From Janthinobacterium sp. PC23-8 (GTDB lineage: Bacteria > Pseudomonadota > Gammaproteobacteria > Burkholderiales > Burkholderiaceae_D), in the NCBI RefSeq assembly GCF_002250505.1, contig NZ_NJGY01000005.1, forward strand, positions 211,157 to 275,156: a stretch of DNA of 64,000 nucleotides. Reading direction: 5' to 3'. Position 1 is the stretch's first letter; each line of letters begins with the position of its first letter. The position numbers and the translations under genes were made by a program. Positions 1 through 6,454 of the stretch are shown one piece after another. A model generated the notes under the pieces. It searched no databases. It saw nothing but the letters and a program-made list of their open reading frames with translations, and was not told the DNA's origin.

Positions 1-214
1 CGCTGGCCTCCTGCTGCTCGTTCAGATAGGGCCGCAGGCGATCATAGCTGTCGCGATGGCGCAGCGCCAGTTCGGCGAATGACTGCAGGAATTTGGCGTC
101 ATCGGCCAGCGCCACCACTTGCGGCGTGGCCGGCAGGCGATCGGATGATGTGGCGCAGCCGCCCAGCAACAGGCATAGCGCAAATGAACGGGACCAGCGG
201 GACAAGCGGAACAT
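1..214 (-). CDS. Putative lipoprotein, N-terminal part (runs off the left edge)
   Basis: The reverse strand from an ATG at 214 reads without a stop to the window edge (71 codons). The protein begins MFRLSRWSRS followed by a hydrophobic stretch ending LLLGGC, a good type II signal peptide with the lipobox cysteine near residue 20. The mature part is hydrophilic (residues such as LRHRDSYDRLRPYLNEQQ) and looks helical. It is therefore predicted to be lipid-anchored in the envelope. I do not recognise the family, and the C-terminus is missing. Confidence 0.55.
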   Translation of the reverse strand, partial: MFRLSRWSRSFALCLLLGGCATSSDRLPATPQVVALADDAKFLQSFAELALRHRDSYDRLRPYLNEQQEAS

Positions 215-354
215 GGTGGTAGCCGGAAAGGGAAAATACCTCGATTGTCCCCTCAGGCGGCGGCACTGATATTGTGATGGAGCAAGCGTACAGACGTAAA
301 AAATGCGCTCGCAACAGAGTTGCGGAGCGCATTTTCAGTCAGCAAGACAAGGTC

Positions 355-1725
355 TTAGCGGCCGCGGCCGCCGGAACGATGCGACGCTGCCGAACGCGGC
401 GCATTGCCGGAACGGTTGCCGCCGCCACCGCCGCCCGCTGGGCCGGCGCTGCGTGGCTTGGCGCCGCTGCCACCGGTTTTGACACGTACCACGGCGCCGG
501 CTGGCGCGCGGCTGTTGTTGCGGTGGCCGCCGGTGCCGCTGCGCAATTGCACAGGCTGGGCGCGGGCGTTCAGGTCCGGTTCGAAGCCTTCGATGACTTC
601 GCGCGGCAGGGTCTGCTTGATCAGCTTTTCGATGTCTTTCAACATTTCGTGCTCATCCACGCAGACCAGCGACACGGCCTCGCCCTTGGCGCCGGCGCGG
701 CCGGTACGGCCGATACGGTGGACATAGTCTTCGGGAATGTTCGGCAGGTCGTAGTTGACCACGTGCGGCAACTGGTCGATATCGATGCCGCGCGCGGCGA
801 TGTCGGTGGCGACCAGCACTTGCAGGGTGCCATCCTTGAACTCGGACAGCGCGCGCGTGCGCGCCGACTGGCTCTTGTTGCCGTGAATGGCCAGCGCGCC
901 GATGCCGTCCGCGCCCAGTTGCTCGACGAGCTTGTTGGCGCCGTGCTTGGTGCGGGTAAATACCAGCACTTGCGTCCAGTTATTCGACTTGATCAGGTAG
1001 GACAGCATCGGGTGTTTCTTGTCGCGGTCGACCGGATGGATCTTCTGCTTGATCACTTCGACGGTCGAATTGCGGCGCGCCACTTCGATCATGGCCGGCT
1101 TGTTCAGCAGGCCATCGGCCAGGGCCTTGATCTCTTCCGAGAAGGTGGCCGAGAACAGCAGGTTCTGGCGCTTCGGCGGCAAGACGGCCAGCACTTTCTT
1201 GATGTCGCGGATAAAGCCCATGTCCAGCATGCGGTCGGCTTCGTCGAGGATCAGGATTTCCACTTTCGACAGATCGACCGTGCCCTGGCCCATATGGTCG
1301 AGCAAGCGGCCCGGCGTGGCCACCAGCACGTCAACGCCATGTTTCAGCTGCTTGATTTGCGGGTTGATGCCGACGCCGCCGAAGATCACGGTCGAGTTCA
1401 GCTTGGTGTACTTGCCGTAGGTGCGCACGCTTTCCTCGACCTGGGCGGCCAGTTCGCGCGTCGGCGCCAGGATCAGCGCGCGGATCGGACGCGTCGAGGT
1501 GTTGCTGGTGATGGCCGCGCCATTGGCGTCGGTCGACAGGCGGTGCAGCACGGGCAGGGTAAAGCCGGCCGTCTTGCCGGTACCGGTCTGTGCGCCGGCC
1601 AGCAGGTCGCCGCCAGCCAATACGGCGGGAATCGCCTGGGTCTGGATCGGGGTCGGTACGGTGTAGCCGTGTTCGGTAACGGCACGAACGATAGCGTCGG
1701 ACAATCCGAGGGAGGAAAAGGACAT
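355..1725 (-). CDS. rhlE: DEAD-box ATP-dependent RNA helicase, RhlE type
   Basis: This is a cytoplasmic RNA helicase that remodels RNA duplexes in ribosome assembly and RNA turnover. The helicase motifs are visible in order: Q motif (PTPIQTQAIP), motif I (AQTGTGKT), Ia (PTRELAAQ), II (DEAD), III (SAT), IV, V (ATDIAARGIDID) and VI (HRIGRTGRAG). A low-complexity basic tail of Arg, Gly and Ser follows, typical of RhlE-type proteins and probably used for RNA contact. I chose the ATG that gives MSFSSLGLSD (456 aa), where the conserved domain starts. An upstream ATG at 1809 would add 28 residues. The gene stands alone, with no operon partner seen. Confidence 0.93.
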   Translation of the reverse strand: MSFSSLGLSDAIVRAVTEHGYTVPTPIQTQAIPAVLAGGDLLAGAQTGTGKTAGFTLPVLHRLSTDANGAAITSNTSTRPIRALILAPTRELAAQVEESVRTYGKYTKLNSTVIFGGVGINPQIKQLKHGVDVLVATPGRLLDHMGQGTVDLSKVEILILDEADRMLDMGFIRDIKKVLAVLPPKRQNLLFSATFSEEIKALADGLLNKPAMIEVARRNSTVEVIKQKIHPVDRDKKHPMLSYLIKSNNWTQVLVFTRTKHGANKLVEQLGADGIGALAIHGNKSQSARTRALSEFKDGTLQVLVATDIAARGIDIDQLPHVVNYDLPNIPEDYVHRIGRTGRAGAKGEAVSLVCVDEHEMLKDIEKLIKQTLPREVIEGFEPDLNARAQPVQLRSGTGGHRNNSRAPAGAVVRVKTGGSGAKPRSAGPAGGGGGGNRSGNAPRSAASHRSGGRGR

Positions 1726-1870
1726 GGTAACTTTATTGTGAGATCGGCCTGTCGCCATCGGGAGGCGCCAGTCGCAGGCAATCAGATTAGGGTCGAAAGA
1801 CAGCGGCAAGGGGACTGGTCATATGTGCCGCACACGCGAAGTATAACAGCATGGAGAAAAAGCGCTGTAA

Positions 1871-2611
1871 CTGATTCAGATCAAGGCATCCGTGGTGGCG
1901 CTGATGGTGGCCGTCCTGGTTACCATCGGCACCCTGAATTTCTCGAAGCTGTCGAATGCCAACGCCATCAATACCCATACTCACCAGGTGCTGGGCAAGG
2001 CCGGCGAACTGCTGGAAAGCCTGATGAATATGGAAACAGGTGAGCGTGGATATGTGATCACGGGGGGGGGGGGCAGCTCGCTGGAGCCCTATAACAAAGG
2101 CAAGACGGCGTTTGCCGAACAGTTGGGCCATATCCGCGTGCTGACCAGTGACTATCCTGCCCAGCAACAGCGCTTGGAGCAGCTGGGAACGGCGCAGCAA
2201 GCCTGGCTGGCCGGCGCGCTCGATCCCGTGATCGCCATGCGGCTCGCCGTGGCGCAGGGCGCGGCGCCGATCGAACCCATGCTGGCGCTGGAACGGCAGG
2301 GCAAAGGCAAGCAGGGCATGGACGCCATGCGCCTGGCGCTGTACGCGCAGGACGAATGGGCGGTGTCCGCGCGCTGCTCGCTCTGCCTGGGGCTGCGCCG
2401 GGAAGGCTTGCGCACCGCCAGCAACATCGTCGGCGGCCAGGTGCATGTACGCTCGCAAGTGTGGAGCCCGCTGCTGCAAAGCCTGTGGAAACTGCGTGGC
2501 GTAGACCAGGTGCGCCTGGCGCTCACGCGCACTTACAAGGCGCCCGAGATGTTCGAGCTGATCCCGCGCCGCTATACGGTCGACAACGGAAAAAGCGCCA
2601 GCAGTTCGGGG
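1871..2611 (+). pseudogene. Chimeric remnant: CHASE3 receptor fragment joined to a TonB-receptor fragment
   Basis: One open frame joins unrelated pieces. The first part (to about 2323) encodes a membrane segment (VVALMVAVLVTIGTLNF) and a CHASE3 sensory domain (LESLMNMETGERGYVITG) of a chemoreceptor or sensor kinase. It lacks a start codon and everything downstream of the sensory domain. From 2324 to 2589 it is a 266-bp copy of the TonB receptor at 7640-7905, with about ten mismatches by eye. Several of these replace Trp or Tyr with Cys or Arg, as expected without selection. A run of 12 G at 2062-2073 replaces the codons expected for a TGDDSS-like motif. The frame then enters transposase relic sequence. 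A functional product is unlikely. Confidence 0.75.
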
Positions 2612-2760
2612 GCGCTCAAAGCCGAGATGACTAAGCCGCGCAAGCAGCGACGCAATTTGAAGCAGATCCATGAGGACCTGAAATAGCTGGGCTATTATAA
2701 GGGTCTTACGATCGCGTGGCAGCGTTTGCCAGACAGTGGAAGGCGGGTCAAACAGACTGG
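2612..2760 (+). pseudogene. IS21-family istA transposase relic
   Basis: Conceptual translation gives KPRKQRRNLKQIHEDLK, then after a stop or frameshift GSYDRVAAFARQWKAGQ. These match in order the conserved IstA stretch between the N-terminal helix-turn-helix and the catalytic core (QRRxLKQIHxDL...GSYxRVAAFARxW). Only about 50 codons survive, with at least one frame disruption, and no IS ends or istB are seen. It sits directly behind the chimeric CHASE3/TonB frame, so a past IS21 element may have driven the local rearrangements. Confidence 0.6.
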
Positions 2761-3044
2761 GTCAATTCTGCGAGCAAACGAACACGCGCCGACAGGCGAC
2801 TTCCTGGTGCCTGTCCCGGAAGCGGTCAAAGTAATCCCCGTGAACAGTTGAACGATCAAAAATTACCTTGGTCATTGATGCCTTCTTAGTAAGCGTCATG
2901 CTTGACCAGCAGATTGAAGTCAGCAAGCGCCAAAAGATCCATAAGTGTTCCAATATTGAGACAATGTGTCCCAATATTATCATCTATGCATCAGAAAACG
3001 GATCATCTAAGATGGCATCTCACCTGACCACCAAGGAGTGCATC

Positions 3045-3692
3045 ATGACCATCCTGGTTACCGGCAGCACCGGTCGCATCGGCACACAAGTCATCCATGC
3101 ATTGGCACGCAGCGGCGCTGAGGTACGCGCGCTGGCCCGTTCGCCGGAAAAGGCCCGTTTTCCTGAAGGCGTCAGCGCTGTCAAGGGTGATCTGCTCGAT
3201 GCCGACGCAATGCGGCAAGCGCTGGCCGGCGTCAAAACGCTGTTCCTGCTCGTTAGCAATGCGCCGGACGAGTTGACGCAAGCGATCAACACGCTGGGCC
3301 TGGCCCTCGAGGCGGGAGTGCAGGGTATCGTATATCTATCGGTCACACGCAGCGCTGAATTTACTGACGTGTCGCACTTTATCGGCAAATACGCGTTCGA
3401 ACGGATGATCGAGCAGCTCGATTTGCCGGCTACCATCCTGCGGCCGTCGTACTTTTTCCAGAATGACACCATGCTCAAGGATCCGCTGACAGATCTCGAC
3501 GCGTTCGAGAAAAACATCAAGGCGAATGCACCGGCGTGGAAAGCCTGCGACAGGCGAGCGATGATGCGGCGCTACCAGATCGATGGCGCTGTCGCGGCCG
3601 AGCTCGACGTCGTACGCCTGACCGATCTCCTGGGCCGGCCACCGCGCAATTACCGCGACTTCGCGCAAGAAACCTTCCGCCAATGGCAATAA
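3045..3692 (+). CDS. NmrA-like NAD(P)-binding protein with an internal deletion
   Basis: This is a Rossmann-fold protein of the NmrA/atypical SDR group. Residues 1-15 carry the dinucleotide-binding motif (VTGSTGRIGTQ), followed by ALARSPEKAR and the ILRPSYFFQN segment. Full-length relatives have about 280-290 residues, and this one has 215. The sequence jumps from the ILRP...MLKDPLTD region straight to the C-terminal LDAFEKNIKANAPAW...YRDFAQET block. About 70 residues of the substrate domain are therefore missing, with the frame kept. The ATG has a good AAGGAG site seven bases upstream. It may be co-transcribed with the next gene, 26 bp away. It could be a folded but altered protein or a silent pseudogene. 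Confidence 0.7.
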   Translation: MTILVTGSTGRIGTQVIHALARSGAEVRALARSPEKARFPEGVSAVKGDLLDADAMRQALAGVKTLFLLVSNAPDELTQAINTLGLALEAGVQGIVYLSVTRSAEFTDVSHFIGKYAFERMIEQLDLPATILRPSYFFQNDTMLKDPLTDLDAFEKNIKANAPAWKACDRRAMMRRYQIDGAVAAELDVVRLTDLLGRPPRNYRDFAQETFRQWQ

Positions 3693-3718
3693 CGCCAACA
3701 TCACACAAGGAGCAGAAC

Positions 3719-4114
3719 ATGAACGCATCGAACAGCACGAAGAAGGTCTTGTTTATCGGCCAGCAGCCGGAGACGGTCGATTTTTCCGATCCCGCGCTGC
3801 CGCCGGGATTCGACGCGGCCAAGATCCATGCCGGCATCGCTGGCGGCATGGCGCAGATGGCCGAGCGCGGCTGGCACGCCGACCTGTGCCTCGTTCGGCC
3901 CGACGACAGCGCCGCCATCGAAATCCAGCAGCAACTTGGCAGCGTCGATTATGACGCTGTGGTGATCGGTGGCGGCATCCGTATTCCGCCGAAAAGTCTG
4001 CTGCTGTTTGAACAGATCGTCAATGCCGTACACCGCGCCGCGCCCGCCGCCGCCATCGCGTTCAACACTACGCCACAAGATACAGCTGCAGCAGCGGCGC
4101 GCTGGTTTAAGTAG
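3719..4114 (+). CDS. Conserved hypothetical protein, 131 aa
   Basis: The ATG is preceded by an AAGGAG site. The protein has an alpha/beta look: KKVLFIGQQPETVDF near the start, a central HADLCLVRPDDSAA segment, and VVIGGGIRIPPKSLLLFEQIVNAVH, resembling a flavodoxin or Rossmann-like receiver without obvious catalytic residues. No signal peptide or membrane segment is seen. It follows the NmrA-like gene closely and shares its strand, so the two may form an operon. I do not recognise a named family. Confidence 0.65.
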   Translation: MNASNSTKKVLFIGQQPETVDFSDPALPPGFDAAKIHAGIAGGMAQMAERGWHADLCLVRPDDSAAIEIQQQLGSVDYDAVVIGGGIRIPPKSLLLFEQIVNAVHRAAPAAAIAFNTTPQDTAAAAARWFK

Positions 4115-4182
4115 ACCAATCTAAGGCTGCTAGGTCCGGAATGCTCATCGGAAGACATTTCGGGCGTTTCCCCGTTCAAGGT

Positions 4183-4430
4183 CGGCGAACTGCTGGAAAG
4201 CCTGATTAATATGGAAACAGGTGAGCGAGGCTATGTGATCACGGGGGGGACAGCTCGCTGGAATCCTATAACAAAGGCAAGGCGGCGTTGGCCGAACAGC
4301 TGGGCCATATGCGCGTGCTGACCAGTGACTATCCTGCCCAGCAACGGCGCCTGGAGCAGCTGGGAACGGCGCAGCAAGCCTGGCTGACGCGCTCGATCCC
4401 GTGATCGCCATGCGGCTCGCCGTGGCGCAG
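4183..4430 (+). pseudogene. Second, broken CHASE3 sensor fragment
   Basis: This stretch is a degraded copy of the CHASE3 sequence at 2002-2257. The block beginning CGGCGAACTGCTGGAAAGCC and the block ending CCGTGGCGCAG are shared. It has its own damage: a run of 7 G at 4253-4259 where the first copy has 12, and a 4-bp deletion near 4388, so no frame stays open. It has neither start nor end of a gene. The two copies flank the NmrA-like and hypothetical genes in direct orientation. An intact parent gene is not in this window. Confidence 0.65.
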
Positions 4431-4470
4431 CGAGGGTGAGTGGGAAGAGTTCTGAGGCATGAACAGGCTG

Positions 4471-4520
4471 TGTGACACTTGTCGCAGAAACTGCTTGCGC
4501 AGCATGTGACAGTTGTCGCA
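4471..4520 (+). promoter_or_regulatory. Paired BlaI-type operators overlapping the blaI promoter
   Basis: Two near-identical 16-bp dyads lie 34 bp apart, start to start: TGTGACACTTGTCGCA at 4471-4486 and TGTGACAGTTGTCGCA at 4505-4520. Each is an interrupted palindrome with GACA/TGTC half-sites, like known BlaI/MecI operators. A plausible promoter is TTGCGC (4495-4500), an 18-bp spacer and CATAAT (4519-4524), so the second dyad fills the spacer where a bound repressor would block polymerase. The target assignment is inferred from position just before the BlaI-family gene. Confidence 0.7.
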
Positions 4521-4553
4521 TAATCGCTGTTCATCTTTCTGCAAAGGACAGCC

Positions 4554-4931
4554 GTGGCCACGCCCTCCGTTACCGAACTGACGTTATTGAAAGCCCTGTG
4601 GAAAGGGCAACCGCTGTCGGCGCGCGCGCTGCACGCCAGCGTGCAAGAAGAACTGGGCTGGTCGTTTTCATCGACCCGCAAGACGGTCGAGCGCATGCTG
4701 GAAAAAGGCCTGCTGGTGCAGCGCAGCGAGCAGGGCGTGCTGGTGTATGAAACCGGCGCCGACAAGGTGGCGACCCTGGCCGCCTTTGCCCATGATTTCG
4801 GGCGCCGCGTGATGGAGCTCGACAGCCCATTGCCAGTGACCATGTTTACCGGCAGCAAGCTGGTCGACCGGCAGGAACTGGCGCAGCTCGAGCAGCTGCT
4901 GCAGGACTGGCCCAGCGACGCGAAGGAGTAA
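4554..4931 (+). CDS. blaI: BlaI/MecI/CopY-family transcriptional repressor
   Basis: The 125-aa protein has the BlaI layout. An N-terminal winged helix (TELTLLKALWKGQPLSARALHASV...FSSTRKTVERMLEKGLL) is followed by a C-terminal dimerisation helix region. In this family, proteolysis of the repressor by a partner M56 membrane peptidase relieves repression. The start is GTG with an AAAGGA site six bases upstream. The paired dyads in front support autoregulation. The M56 gene begins 2 bp after the stop. Confidence 0.9.
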   Translation: MATPSVTELTLLKALWKGQPLSARALHASVQEELGWSFSSTRKTVERMLEKGLLVQRSEQGVLVYETGADKVATLAAFAHDFGRRVMELDSPLPVTMFTGSKLVDRQELAQLEQLLQDWPSDAKE

Positions 4932-4933
4932 GC

Positions 4934-6391
4934 ATGTGGTTCTCCTTGACCCTGAGCTTGCTGCAGGCCAGCGCCGCCTGCCTGCTGACGGGGCTGCTGC
5001 TGTGGGCCATGCTGAGCGTCGCGCAACGCTACTGGCCCGCGCTGGCCGCCCAGCGCAGCGTGTGGCTGGGCGCGCAACTGGTGCTGGCCGCCGCCTTTTT
5101 GTTGCCGCTGCTGCCAGAGACGCGGCAGTTGAGCGTGGTGCCGGAACTGACCGTGCCGGCGCACTTGCTGGCCGCTGCCTCAGCCGCTCGATTGCCCGTC
5201 GCGCTGTTTGCCATCGATGTGCCAGATTCCGCCATGCCATCGGGCACGCCGTGGCTGGCGCTGGCGCCGGCCGCGTGGGGCCTGGTCTATCTGCTCGGCG
5301 TCGCTTTGACGGCATGGCGCTGGCGGCGTGGCCGCGCGATGTTGCGCGCCTTGCTGCAACTGGCGCAGCCGCGCCGCCTGCACGGCCTGGACGTGCTGGA
5401 AGTGGACGCGCCAATTTCTCCGATGCTGGTCGGTATATGGCGGCCGCGTTTGCTGTTGCCGGCGCACCTGGCGCAATTCACGCCAGGGCAGCAGCAGCTG
5501 GTGATCGCCCATGAGCTGACCCATGCGCGCCGCCGCGATCCCTTGCTCCTGCTGCTGGCCACCGTGCTGCAAGCCTTACTGTGGTTCAATCCGGCTGCGC
5601 GTTGGCTGGCCGGCAAGCTGGCGTGGGCGCAGGAACTCGGTTGCGACCGCCAGGTGCTGGAAGGTCGCCCCCAGCGCGAGCGCCAGCAATATGCGGCGGC
5701 GCTGGTCAGGCAATTGGGCCTGCAGGCCCAATCGCTGCCGGGGCTGGCCTTTGGTGGCAGCAGCGGCATGGCCGAGCGCCTGGTTCGGATGCGTGACGGG
5801 CCAAGGCAACTGCATCCCTTGCAGCGGATGCTGACGGCGCTGCTGCTGTGCGCCATCGGCGTGGCCAGCCTGGCGCTGCAGCCGGCGCTGGCGTGGACAG
5901 TGAACGACAAGTCCCTGCCTGTCAGCACGCCGCCGCTTGCCCTGCCTGCGGCGCCAGCCGCCTGGCGCAATCCGCTCGACAGCATGTACGTCACCGGTTT
6001 TTTTGGCGTAGTGCGCCCGATGACGCCGCAGGGCCATCGCGGCATCGATCTGGCCGCGCGGCGCGGCACGCCAGTCCATGCGGCAGCCGACGGCATCGCC
6101 AGCGTCAGCGAGGATGCGCGCCTGGGCAAGGCCGTGCGCATCGACCATGGCGGCGGCGTCGAGTCGCTGTATGCCCATCTCGACCGGGTTACCCTCGCCA
6201 ATGGCACGGCCGTCACGGCCGGGCAGGCCATCGGCACGGTGGGCGACACGGGTCTGGCGACGGGACCGCATCTGCACTTCCAGGTCAGCCGCGACGGGCG
6301 TTTGCAGGATCCGCAACAGTGGCTGGCCGGCCTGGATGCCCATGCCAGCGCGCGTGCCCTGCGCATGCGCAAGGAGCAGTTCGGCCACTAA
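4934..6391 (+). CDS. BlaR1-like M56 membrane metallopeptidase fused to an M23 (LytM) endopeptidase domain
   Basis: The 485-aa protein combines two zinc peptidase domains. Residues 1-320 form the M56 part: membrane segments near 5-30, 43-62, 105-128 and 298-320, with the HELTH zinc motif at 193-197 and a downstream ELGCD that may supply the third ligand. Residues 350-455 are an M23 domain with HRGID near 368-372, YAHLD near 413-417 and GPHLHF near 444-449, which carry the metal and catalytic histidines. BlaR1 itself carries a penicillin-binding sensor at this end, so here the sensor is replaced by a predicted peptidoglycan-cleaving domain, probably periplasmic. The M56 part probably cleaves the adjacent BlaI repressor. 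The inducer is unknown. Confidence 0.88.
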   Translation: MWFSLTLSLLQASAACLLTGLLLWAMLSVAQRYWPALAAQRSVWLGAQLVLAAAFLLPLLPETRQLSVVPELTVPAHLLAAASAARLPVALFAIDVPDSAMPSGTPWLALAPAAWGLVYLLGVALTAWRWRRGRAMLRALLQLAQPRRLHGLDVLEVDAPISPMLVGIWRPRLLLPAHLAQFTPGQQQLVIAHELTHARRRDPLLLLLATVLQALLWFNPAARWLAGKLAWAQELGCDRQVLEGRPQRERQQYAAALVRQLGLQAQSLPGLAFGGSSGMAERLVRMRDGPRQLHPLQRMLTALLLCAIGVASLALQPALAWTVNDKSLPVSTPPLALPAAPAAWRNPLDSMYVTGFFGVVRPMTPQGHRGIDLAARRGTPVHAAADGIASVSEDARLGKAVRIDHGGGVESLYAHLDRVTLANGTAVTAGQAIGTVGDTGLATGPHLHFQVSRDGRLQDPQQWLAGLDAHASARALRMRKEQFGH

Positions 6392-6454
6392 AGAGCAACC
6401 CGTCACATGCCGGCCTGGAGTCCCGGGCCGGCACCACCACTTCCAAGAGTCCTC

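Noticed and set aside
274..2043. Very long plus-strand open frame
   Set aside because: It is the antisense shadow of the helicase gene: high-GC reverse frames rarely contain stops. The helicase motifs are all on the minus strand.
4554..6391. Beta-lactam resistance operon
   Set aside because: No beta-lactamase or penicillin-binding sensor domain is present; the sensor end is an M23 peptidase, so a resistance role is not supported.
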